Below, piece after piece: positions 55,215-64,000 of a stretch of 64,000 nt of DNA (positions are counted from its first letter, which is position 1; the number at the start of each line of letters is the position of its first letter). The DNA lies in NCBI RefSeq assembly GCF_000002235.5, contig NW_022145606.1:18368254-18432253 (forward strand), read 5' to 3'. A model generated the notes under the pieces. That model did not search any database, was not told where the DNA came from, and saw nothing but the letters and a program-made list of their open reading frames with translations. The DNA is from Strongylocentrotus purpuratus (taxonomy: Eukaryota; Echinodermata; Echinoidea; Camarodonta; Strongylocentrotidae). Both the position numbers and the translations under genes were made by a program.

Positions 55215-58214
55215 ATGAATACAAATGATGATGATATACTTAACTATTTTTAATCTAGCGCAGACTCGTTAGAGTATGATCTTGGTGATGGCAATGACGC
55301 TGTCACGAGTAACTGTAATTATTGTACAGAAAGCCAATTCTCTCAAAAAATAGGTAATTCTGGTGATAACGAGCTTTCTTTTCTACATTTTAATGTTCGT
55401 AGTATGCAAGCAAACTTTGATAAATTAAATGTATCTTTGCAGAACATGTGCTACAGTTCTACGATTATAGGAATCTCTGAAACTTGGTTATCGAGTGAAA
55501 CTGAAGGAAATGTATTTTCTCTTCCAGGAAGTAATTTAATTATGAATAATCGACAAGATAGGAGGGGAGGAGGTGTCGCTTTGTATGTCCCCACGCAGTT
55601 GAAATATCGAGTTTTAAATGAAGTTAATGTGATGAATGATTTAATGGAAAGTGTTTTTGTAGAAATATTTTTTCCTGGCAGACGGAATGTTATAGTTGGG
55701 GTCGTTTATAGGCCGCCACAAGGTAATGTAAATTTGTTTATAAATGAAATGCAAACTGTGTTGTCAAATTCAATATTTTTGCATAAAACAGTCTTTGTCA
55801 TGGGTGATTATAATGTTAATCTTCTTCAACACGATGAGAATGCATACGTTTGTGACTTTTTGAACATGTTTATATCTTTCTCTTTATTGCCCTTAATAAC
55901 TAAACCTACCAGAGTTACAGACACTTCTTCTACTCTCATTGATAACATTTTTTTGTAATGTACGACCTTTACCAGATGCGGGTATTATAATTTCAGATTT
56001 GTCTGACCACTTTCCAGTTTATGCAAGGATGTCTTTTGGTATGAATATCCGTAATATTTCTAGTAATAGATATATTCGTAAAAGTAATCCTACCAGTATT
56101 GCTAAATTTAGAGATGAGTTGTTAGCAAGTGATTGGAGAGAAGTATTGAGTGATTATGATGTTGATAGCTCATATGATAAATTCTTAAATACCTTCTTTT
56201 TGCTGTATGATAAAAATTTACCTTTATGTAAATGTAATAGTGGAAATCGTAGAACAACCCCTCGATTGCCATGGATCACTAATTCTATGTTGAGGTCAAT
56301 AAATAGGAAAAATAAGTTGTACTATAAGTATAAGATTAGTAAATCTCAGTCTTCTCATAGGAAATATACTATTTATCGGAATACACTTACTTCAACCCTA
56401 CGTGCTGCTAAGAAGCAGTATTACTTTGCTCAATTCCAGGCGACACATAATGATATAAAAGGGACATGGAAAGTGATTAGGAATGTTTTTAAGCCAAAGC
56501 CAAAGCGTCTGATGTAAGTAAATTAAACATTGATGGGAATGTAGTGGATGATCCAGAAGTTATTGTAGATAAATTCAATGAATATTTTTGTAATATTGGC
56601 CAGAATTTGTCGCGTGTCATCCCAGAGTCTCAAAAAACATTTCAATCTTTTTTAGAAAACCCTAATCATAATAGTTTATTTTTATTGCCAACGACTGTAG
56701 AAGAATTATTTGATATTGTACATTCTTTAAAGAATAAGAAAAGTCCAGGTTGTGACTTTATAACAAATGAGTTGATAAAAAATGTAATTGATGGTATTGT
56801 ACAACCCCTCGTACATATATTTAATCTATCAATGACCACTGGTGTTGTACCCATGAAAATGAAAATTGCAAAGGTTGTGCCCATTTTTAAAAAGGGTGAT
56901 GCCCTTATCTTGAATAATTATCGTCCTATTTCTTTGTTGAATTCCTTTTCTAAAATTCTTGAGAAGCTAATGTATACTCGGACGATAACATTTATGATGA
57001 ATGCTAACATTTTGTCTAATTTTCAGTTTGGTTTTCGTGAAAAACACACTACCACTCATGCTATTCTACATTTGGTGGACAAGATATCCAGTGCCTTAGA
57101 TGCACACATGCATACAGTTGGTGTCTTCTTAGACTACTCTAAAGCGTTTGACACTGTAAATCATTATATTTTAATAGATAAACTGTGCCATTATGGTGTA
57201 AGGGGAATAGCATTAGATTGGTTTAGAAGCTACTTAACAAATAGGAAACAGTTTGTTACTTTAAATGGAATTGATTCAGATTTGAGGGACGTCACTTGTG
57301 GGGTCCCACAGGGATCCCTTCTAGGCCCGCTTTTGTTTATTGTGTATATAAACGATTTTCAACTTTCCGCAAAAATGTTATCATTCATTTTATTTGCAGA
57401 CGACTCGAGTGTATTTTTCTCTCACAGAAATCCACAAACTCTTTTGCAGACTGTAAACTCTGAGTTGACAAATGCGACTTTGTGGATTCATGCAAACAAG
57501 TTGTCTTTAAATCTTAAAAAAACTAATTATATGCTCTTTAGTAATTCCCTGGGTATATTGCCTGGAAATGTAATGTTCAATGGTGTTGAGATTGAAAGAG
57601 TATCTACATTTAAATTTCTTGGCCTGCATATTGATGAACATTTAAATTGGAAGTACCATATTAGTAAACTTTGTAAATTATTGTCAAGAAATACTGGTGT
57701 AATTTATAAATTGAAATCTGTGTTCCCACTGAATATTTTACGTATGTTGTACGGAACTTTAATTTTGCCATATTTGCACTATGGTGTGCTAGCTTGGGGC
57801 AACTCGTTCAAATCTCAAATGGATAAATTACTACTGGTACAGAAAAGAGTAATAAGAATTGTTTGTAATACTCACTATCTTGCGCATACAGATGTTCTTT
57901 TTCATAATAGTAGTGTTTTGAAAGTTAAAGATATTTATCATTTACAACTAGGAGCCAAGGCTACTGGTAGTAGACCAGTAGCCTTGGCTAGAATATTTAA
58001 GAAAAATAACCAAGTTCATAGTTATTCCACACGTCAGGCGCAAGCATATCACTTGCCTCTTGTTAGAACGCAATTTGCCCTTACTACTGTGGGGTCCACT
58101 GGACCTAGGTTTTGGAATTCCCTTGAACCAAGAATAGCGCAATCAGTCAGTATTTATGTATTTAAGCGCAAACTGAAGTTACTATATTTGAGTCGATATC
58201 GTCTAGATTTATAG
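55215..58214 (+). pseudogene. LINE ORF2: AP endonuclease plus reverse transcriptase, broken
   Basis: About 1000 codons. The probable start is ATG 55215 (MNTNDDDILNYF), followed by an in-frame TAA at 55251. Endonuclease: LSFLHFNVRSM at the start of the domain, GISETWL, GVVYRPP, GDYNVN, and SDHFPVY for the catalytic Asp-His, all APE-type landmarks. RT (counted from the Met at 56544): YRPISLL 126-132, FLDYSKAFDTV 195-205, GVPQGSLLGP 253-262, catalytic FADD 284-287, FKFLGLHID thumb motif, and GPRFWNSLEP near the C-terminus. Lesions: the TAA; a +1 in the seven-T run 55948-55954; and a compensating frame change at about 56500-56510 in the AAGCCA repeat. ORF2p would nick target DNA and prime reverse transcription on the RNA. 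No RNase H seen. Jockey/CR1/L2 group. Confidence 0.85.
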
Positions 58215-58664
58215 TTGTGATCAATATTTAAGAAAATTAATTACTATATAGGTCAGCATAATTCTACTCCCATCTATTCATCTGTCTGTCTTTTTTTGTT
58301 TTTGTCTGTGTTTCAGTCCTGTTGCTCGTTGTATTTTCCTGTTTCTCTTGTTTATAGCCATTATTTAGTAGTCAGTAGATTTTATTATACTTATCTATGT
58401 TTATATTTTATCAGTTGTTTAGTTAGTTTAGTTTTGTCAGCACTTAAATGTATGCATTTATTCTTATCTGACGAGTTTTGTTCTTTTAGGACGTATTCAT
58501 AAGCTACTCATGAGGGACCTTAAATCCACAAGCCTTGCTTTCAACCAAGGTCACCTCATCTTTCTTTTGTAACGCCATTATCTGTAAACTTGTTATATTC
58601 ATGTCATATTTGTAAAGTGTGTTATGAAAGAAAGATAAATAAAACTTGAAATTGAACTTGAACT
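58215..58664 (+). other. LINE 3' UTR with TTGAACT tail
   Basis: AT-rich. Contains AATAAAACTTGAAATTGAAC near the end; the short tandem tail replaces a poly-A. Confidence 0.6.
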
Positions 58665-58860
58665 TAATCCGGTGACCCGGGTTCGAAACCAAGGCGATGC
58701 GCTATTGCCCTTTGGTAAGGCATTAATCCTCATTACCAGGTCCATCGGAGAAGACCTAAAGCCGTCGGCCGTCTGGTTGCTTTAATACTTACAAGCATTT
58801 ATGCTTTCTTAGCAGTCAGGTAAAATAACCACCACCAGCACCACAACCACTACTTATTAG
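58665..58860 (+). repeat. SINE, 3' part (B-box and body), split by LINE
   Basis: Continues the head at 53650-53690: CGGTGACCC, B-box GGGTTCGAAACC, then GCGCTATTGCCCTTTGGTAAG and a body ending in a (CCA)n-like stretch. The LINE therefore sits between the A-box and the B-box. Confidence 0.7.
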
Positions 58861-59260
58861 AGGTTGCATTTAAGAGAAAGGGGAGGGGTTCTTATGAGAA
58901 ATAGAAAAAGGGCACTTATCAGAAGAAAGAAGTGCACTTATTAAAAAGAAAAAGGGGCACGAGTCAAAGTAAATAAAGGGCATTTACATCAGAGGTGAAA
59001 AAGAAAATTTCTCCCACTTAAAAAGAGCCTAAAGAGGCACTCACCAAAGATGAACAGTGGCACCTATGAGAATAGAAAAAGGGCACTTATGAGAATGGGA
59101 TTGGGACTATTATTGCAAAGGACAAAGGGCCCTTATCATATCATAATAGGGGACATTTATAAAAGGTGAACAGGGACATTTATGAGAAAGTGAAAGGGAT
59201 CTTGTAAAAAAAGGCAAGGGGCAGTTCTTACAAGGAAAAGGAGCACTTGTCCTATAAAGA
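58861..59260 (+). repeat. degenerate minisatellite (AAAGGGCACTTATCAGAA type), right block
   Basis: Same unit as 53330-53645 and same orientation. In effect one minisatellite split by the SINE/LINE. Confidence 0.7.
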
Positions 59261-59331
59261 AAAAGTGGCTTTCACGTTGGGGGTCATATCTTGTCACCCC
59301 CCCCCCCCTTCGCCCTCGAGAGCCGCTTCTT

Positions 59332-59935
59332 GGTTGAATTCATTTTCTGCAGTGAAACAATAATTGCGTCATTCGTCCCATCGCACGCCACCGTTAATCA
59401 CTCCGTTGTTATCTCTTCTATTTCACTATTGGCAGTCCTAGCGAGGAGTAGCTAGATACATGCTCGGTACTGTCACGTCAGCTTCATTGAGACTTCACTT
59501 TTATACTCGTAAGTGCCGTCATATGCAGTAATCATTTCCCAATTATTATTCGATATATTTCTTATCTTTAGACTTTGTGATAAATTTACGCTCCGGTATT
59601 CGATAGAATAACTCTCCTCATACTTCTTGATACATTTATGCTGTGATATTCGATAGATTTTTTCTCTTAAACTTTGTGGTACATTTACAATCTTAGTCAG
59701 ACTAATAGTCAATAGATTTACCCTCTACGCACTATTCAACATATTTACTTTGTACATTATATACAATTCAGCGGATTTACTGATCTCTACATACTATTTG
59801 GTATATTTGCTCTCTATATTCAAGGTGATGTATTTACTTTCTACATTCTATTTGATATATTTACTATGTGCATACAATTTGATGTATTTAATCGCTACAT
59901 ACGATGTGATATCTTTACTTAATTCAATTTATTTC
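59332..59935 (+). repeat. dispersed repeat, right part, homologous to 5501-6100
   Basis: GTCATTCGTCCCATCGC, TAGCGAGGAGTAGCT and ATACTCGTAAG match 5550-5710 and run into the same TATTCGATAGATTT minisatellite. Confidence 0.7.
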
Positions 59936-59961
59936 AATTCATTTATTCACTCATTATATTA

Positions 59962-60295
59962 AGGCGAGGCGTCAAAAATATCGATACCAGCAGGCTGCCG
60001 CCTCACGTATTGGCGCATCGAGGCTGCAATTACGGCCGAAGCCTGGCTGGGGCAATTATTTTTCACTTATTAGCCCAGCCGGCTTGCGCCAGGCTGGGAT
60101 CTGAGGCTCGGTTTCCATTCGAAAGGCGGCAGCCGGCGCATGCTTTTGTTCAGAGACCATTATGATGACATCATGAGTTGATTGAGGGTCCTACCGCCAG
60201 CGGTAGCTGGCTGAGCTAATTTAAAAAATGCAGCCAGGACGTACAAGTGCAGTTAGCTGCCGCTGGCTGGTATATTTATTTTTGACGCCTCGCCT
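59962..60295. mobile_element. 334-bp MITE with GGCGAGGCGTCAAAAATA ends
   Basis: The left end AGGCGAGGCGTCAAAAATA and right end TATTTTTGACGCCTCGCCT are perfect inverses. Imperfect inversion continues (ATACCAGCAGGCTGCCGCC with GCTGCCGCTGGCTGGTAT). GC-rich interior with CCAGCCGGC palindromes. No convincing target duplication. Confidence 0.8.
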
Positions 60296-60534
60296 AAAAT
60301 ATATACAGAAAATTGCGTATGAACGCATACATGTATGACAAATATGAAAACAAAGATAGACATAGTAAATTCAGTAATTGACAGCACAAGTAACATGAAC
60401 TGAGTGGGGATCAGATTACAGATCTGTTTAAAGATCTTGTGAATTCGACCCCATTGTGATGTATAAATTGCATTGTATAATGTTGCATGTACAACAACAA
60501 GAGGGAGAGAATACATAAACATCTGGGTCAGGGA

Positions 60535-60560
60535 GAAACGAGAGAGGGAGATTGAGAGAT

Positions 60561-60591
<31 letters not shown>

Positions 60592-60615
60592 CAGAGGGGG
60601 AGGGGGGGGGGGGAG
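60535..60615 (+). repeat. GA microsatellite with G run
   Basis: GAGAGA then a G-rich run. The minus ORFs across it are low-complexity artefacts. Confidence 0.85.
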
Positions 60616-60779
60616 ATGAAAGAAAATTGAAGGAAAGAAGGGCAAGAAGATAAGTAAAGTTAATAAATAAGATGAAATTATACCCAATCAGAATAATAAT
60701 ACATACAAAATATTTTAAAAAAACATACAAACCAGGGATATAACGATTAACATTGGAATAAATAACAAACAACAGGTGA

Positions 60780-62040
60780 CTCAATGTGAATAAGATTGTA
60801 AAAGCCTTTCTTTGTATTGTCTCTCAAAAACGTTCTGAGAGCATGCACATTTTAGATTTGGTGGCAATGCATTCCATAGTTTGGGACCTGCAGTCTTTTG
60901 AGAAACTGAAGTTCTTGCATATTGGACGTGAAAATCTGCATTTGATCGAGTAGAGTGGGAGTGGATTGCAGAGTTAATGGAAAATTAACGTATCAGGGAT
61001 AATGGCGAGATCTATCACTGACGAGACAACATAAAAATGGTCAGTCTTAATTTATAGAAATCGAATACATTCAAAAGTTTTAATTGAATGTATAAAGGTT
61101 TAGTGGAGGCAAGGAAAGGCATTTTACAAATTATCCTCACTGCTTTTTTTTTGGAACCTATATAGTCTCAACATTGTTTCTTGAGAAGCTGAGGCCCAGA
61201 CAATATTGCAATATATAAGAAAATGGTAAATGAGCGTGTATTATATGGATAACAAATTATTTCTAGGCAGATAGTTTAGTTTGTTCATTACACCAATATG
61301 TCGTGAAATTGTTGTACATAATGTAATTAACATGGTCATACCAAGGTAATTTGTCATCAATTTGAATTCCTAGAAACTTTTTGTAGGATACTATTGTGAT
61401 TTCAGAGCCATTTAGATATTACCTTATAGTTGGAAGATCAATATTTCTTTTGGTGAAAATTATTATATGAGTTTTGTTTGCATGAAGTAGTAGCATGTTA
61501 ACTTTGAGCCATTGGGCGACATGATCTAGTTCGTGATTTAGAGTTTGAATAAGGGTTTCTTCATCTGTGTTTGATAATGAAATCGTAGTGTCATCTGCAC
61601 AGAGGACATAACTGAGTTTGGAACAACATTTATGAATATCATTTATATATATTACAAAAAGTAAAGGGGGCTAAAATTGAATCTTGCGGAATTCCACATG
61701 AAATATTTTGCATATCAAATTGGTTTTTATTGTAAGCAGTGAATTGTTTTCGGTCATCTAAATAGCTTTGAAACCATTTCAAAGGGATACCCTTGATGCC
61801 TAAACAAAAGAGTTTTGCTAATAATATTTTATGATTCAAACAATCAAATGCCTTTGAAAAGTCCAAAAACACACCGATAGATATATTTTTACTATCCATA
61901 ACTCTCGAGCTGGTATCAATAAATTCAATAAGATCAGAAGAGGTTGAGTGTTTAGACCTAAAACCAAATTGATTACTGAAAATCAACTGAAATCTTTCAA
62001 TGAAAGTGACAAATCGATCGTACATGCATTAATCAAGAAT
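60780..62040 (-). pseudogene. decayed LINE ORF2 (reverse transcriptase half), minus strand
   Basis: A 128-codon minus frame (62025-61639) has FSNQFGFRSKHST, GVFLDFSKAFDCLNH, WFQSYLDDRKQF and SCGIPQDSI. The next frame down continues with PLLFVIYINDIH and ADDTTISLSN (catalytic ADD), then KKFLGIQIDDKLPW. The GPKLWNALP-type end motif lies near 60880. Frameshifts and stops throughout, no endonuclease half left. Same broad Jockey/CR1 group as the 53.7-58.7 kb LINE but much older. Confidence 0.8.
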
Positions 62041-62099
62041 CTTTGAAAATATTGGAAATGGGACAATAATTTGAATACAGGTTAAATTGACCCTTCTTA

Positions 62100-62230
62100 A
62101 TTTACCGATTTACTGTTTGCATATTATTCAATAGATGTACCACCTTAATATGACTACTATTCAAATGATTTACTATCTAAATACTATTTGATAGATTTCC
62201 TACCTATGTAGGCCTTCTATTCGAATGATT
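62100..62230 (+). repeat. TATTCGATAGATTTACT minisatellite fragment
   Basis: Same family as 5701-6540 and 59520-59935. It now lies beyond the minus-strand LINE, suggesting the LINE and MITE landed inside a longer minisatellite. Confidence 0.6.
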
Positions 62231-62690
62231 TACTATCTTGGATAAATGTGACAAATCAACGAAACAATTGCCTCATTAACATGTACTTAATATTCAACTG
62301 TATTCACCGACCTCGAAAACTGTGACACGTCCACCAACAGGTGACTCCTCGATATTTGTTTAATCAACTCTATTCACCGCTAGTGACAACAGAATGGGTG
62401 TAGTTACGCGTAATGAAAGCAAATAAATCTTCTTCTTTTTTCCTGAATCATCTGTTCTTCTGTTTAGAAGTAAACTATATTGCTGTTCATGCTGAGAACT
62501 GTGTATTTTTAATGTAGAACGCTAGTATACTCCTCAGTAAAATTCTTCACACGTAAAACTCTAATCATGATCTTTCCAAAAGAGCAGTGAAATTACTCTT
62601 ATCTAACGAGGAATGTCTTTAATACGAATACAGTACATTGACAAGTTCCAAGTGGCATGATTGTCATTTTATTTATTAAAAGGGATATTC
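62231..62690. other. AT-rich DNA, nothing recognised
   Basis: No exon, TIR or tandem repeat could be identified. Confidence 0.4.
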
Positions 62691-62694
62691 AAAT

Positions 62695-62944
62695 GATATT
62701 CTTCGTGCTGTTGATAACAAGAAGGCTGCTTTTCTGGTTTACTAGATTTTTCATCAGCCTTTGACAACTGTTGACCTTAAATTGTTACTGAATCATTTCA
62801 AGTCTGTTGGAATAGGAGGGGTTGTGCTCCACTGGATAGCATCATATCTCGATAACAGATCACAAGTTGTTAAAATCGGGGAAATTTTGTCATCTCCCGT
62901 TAAGATTCCCTTTGGTTTGCCGCAAGGGTCAGTCGTCAGGCCAT

Positions 62945-62950
<6 letters not shown>
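62695..62950 (+). pseudogene. LINE reverse transcriptase fragment (second family)
   Basis: Across a frameshift it reads KKAAFLVLLDFSSAFDTVD, then LLNHFKSVGIGG, LHWIASYLDNRSQ and FGLPQGSVVRPL, that is RT motifs A to B. It stops at a (TA)n run at 62948. The sequence differs from both other LINEs here, so it is a third family. Confidence 0.75.
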
Positions 62951-62992
<42 letters not shown>

Positions 62993-63004
62993 ATGTATAT
63001 ATAT
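62948..63004 (+). repeat. (TA)n microsatellite
   Basis: Pure TA run (62948-62987) plus imperfect extension, terminating the RT fragment. Confidence 0.85.
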
Positions 63005-63029
63005 TACCCTACATGGTACATCAACCGAA

Positions 63030-63072
63030 CATCATAACAACCCTAACCATAAACCCTTACCCTAACCCTAAA
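63030..63072 (+). repeat. telomere-like CCCTAA words
   Basis: ACCCTTACCCTAACCCTAA with neighbouring AACCCTAACCATAAACCC. A second short match is at 63590-63601. Degenerate and interstitial. Confidence 0.5.
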
Positions 63073-63116
63073 AATTGTCTTTAGAATTATTGACCTGCTA
63101 ATGACAATGTCTACTT

Positions 63117-63473
63117 AAAGGTAAAGACCAGTATTGGAAACGCCCCAACTGCAAAAAATGAAATGGAAGCTCTTATTACCAATCATGTGAAAAAATACGT
63201 TTTGACTAATACATGATGATAAACAAATTGTCTATTGGGATGTGAGAGATAACCACACGTGTCGCGCACATGTGCGTAGATCCATATACATCTTTATGTG
63301 TACAGTGCTTGTAACTTTACGAAGACTGGGCCAAATTTCTTATCGTTTTGATGATTCCAGAACCTTGCAGTACACACCAATACTTATATGCTAGATGATC
63401 AACCTTTTCTGATCGATTCCACAACGTTTCTTTCACAATGCAATCGCATGACCAGAACTGGTCTTTATCTGTA
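63117..63473. mobile_element. MITE with AAAGACCAGT ends
   Basis: Left AGGTAAAGACCAGTATTGG and right CCAGAACTGGTCTTTATCTG are inverse with few mismatches; about 357 bp, no ORF. Confidence 0.6.
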
Positions 63474-63880
63474 ATGAGTCACTTTTTCACTCCAAATGTT
63501 CGTCCAATGACGCCTAAAGTAAAACATGTATTTGTATGATATATATATAACCCTGCCTTGTAAAGCGGACATAATACACACTAGTATATTACCCTAACCC
63601 TAAATTCAAAACAATACAACTTCTTAAACTAATGACTAATGCTTAAACCCTTTCTTTTGTGGGAGGCCCGTAAGTCTTCTCTGTCTACAAATGAACGTTA
63701 AGGGCAGTAATTCTACTGTTCAATCTTTAACAGGACAGGGAAGGAGTATAAGTTAAACTTTCATGTGTAATGAAACGCCGATAATACCAAAAACAACAAC
63801 TAAAACAATGGGTGCACAAATAAAATGCACAACAGCGTTTCGAAGGGAGGTACTTGTTTTCCCAAAGACAAATTCCGAAC
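63474..63880. other. AT-rich DNA, nothing recognised
   Basis: No gene or clear repeat apart from a TATATATA run and a second telomere-like word. Confidence 0.4.
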
Positions 63881-63934
63881 ATTTGTTGAGTTATCCGCAA
63901 TTTTCGTACTTCCGTTAAACGATACAGATTTCTA

Positions 63935-64000
63935 TTTTATTTTCGGAATTATGAACCTTCGGAAGTATGAATTTTTTTTTTTCGGAATTGTTTTCCTTCA
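63935..64000. repeat. start of palindromic minisatellite (TTCGGAATTATGAACC type)
   Basis: CGGAATTATGAACC and CGGAAGTATGAA words related to 46640-47035, cut off by the window end. Confidence 0.5.

Larger units (their letters stand above)
53691..58664 (+). mobile_element. near full-length CR1/L2-type LINE inserted in a SINE
   Basis: About 5.0 kb. It has a 5' leader, ORF1 (53845-54669), a 545-bp inter-ORF gap, ORF2 with endonuclease and reverse transcriptase (55215-58214) and a 450-bp AT-rich 3' UTR ending in short TTGAACT repeats rather than poly-A, as in CR1/L2 relatives. It is flanked by TAATC (53686-53690, 58665-58669). ORF2 has three lesions, so the copy is dead but young. Clade placement is by motif recognition only. 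Confidence 0.8.
49281..59331. mobile_element. large GGGCGGC-ended insertion containing nested elements
   Basis: Relative to copy 1, homology stops at GTTCAA (49279) and resumes at TTGAATTC (about 59332). The inserted DNA starts CCAGGGGCGGCGG and ends AGCCGCTTCTTGG, short inverse termini. AAAGGGCACTTATCAGAA-type minisatellite lies near both ends (49320-49375, 53330-53645, 58860-59260), suggesting one original element later invaded by a 3.3-kb inverted repeat, a SINE and a LINE. The clear hAT-type 8-bp duplication was not found. The insertion is inferred from the empty site; the element class is uncertain. Confidence 0.5.

Noticed and set aside
63030..63072. A true telomere
   Set aside because: Only three or four CCCTAA-like words, degenerate and followed by ordinary sequence; at most interstitial.

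Overview
The window looks like a repeat-rich region from the nuclear genome of a marine invertebrate deuterostome, probably an echinoderm such as a sea urchin. The evidence is spliced coding sequence with GT-AG introns, tRNA-derived SINEs ending in (ATT)n, CR1/L2-type LINEs, hAT and Tc1/mariner MITEs, a TU-like foldback element, and AT-rich DNA with long poly-G/C and GA microsatellites. The organism assignment is inference. No bacterial-type gene, rRNA or CRISPR array was seen.

Layout. (1) 1-6.5 kb: two nested hAT-like elements, each with an 8-bp target-site duplication (outer 330-3841, inner 682-3402), about 110-bp minisatellites in opposite orientations, and a minisatellite-bearing dispersed repeat (about 5000-6530). 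(2) 8.2-15.5 kb: the only host gene recognised, a six-exon four-transmembrane MS4A/CD20-like protein of 196 aa. All its introns are phase 0 and hold SINE, LINE and MITE debris. (3) 15.58-39.46 kb: about 24 kb of head-to-tail tandem units (16 bodies of 1.1-1.9 kb) with the end anatomy of non-autonomous Helentron/Helitron2-like rolling-circle elements. They have 5' hairpins beginning T(C/T)AGGTGG, a subterminal inverted copy of that motif near the 3' end, a 3' hairpin, and CTAG followed by T. Eight units carry a tRNA-Arg(CCG)-like Pol III module. This array is the most unusual object in the window. (4) 41.8-59.9 kb: a second copy of the 5.0-6.5 kb dispersed repeat, apparently opened by two large insertions. 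One is a 6.6-kb foldback element whose inverted termini are minisatellites (42241-48848). The other is a roughly 10-kb GGGCGGC-ended element (49281-59331). The second in turn holds a 3.3-kb inverted-repeat element (49408-52693) and a tRNA-derived SINE split by an almost full-length LINE (53691-58664). (5) 59.9-64 kb: a TIR MITE, a decayed minus-strand LINE, another LINE reverse transcriptase fragment, (TA)n, telomere-like CCCTAA bits and a further MITE.

How it fits together: apart from the four-TM gene, the coding capacity is retroelement ORFs (LINE ORF1 and a lesion-bearing endonuclease-reverse transcriptase ORF2). Because paralogous copies inside the window act as empty sites, the order of some insertions can be read from the sequence. 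All gene models and repeat boundaries were made by eye.
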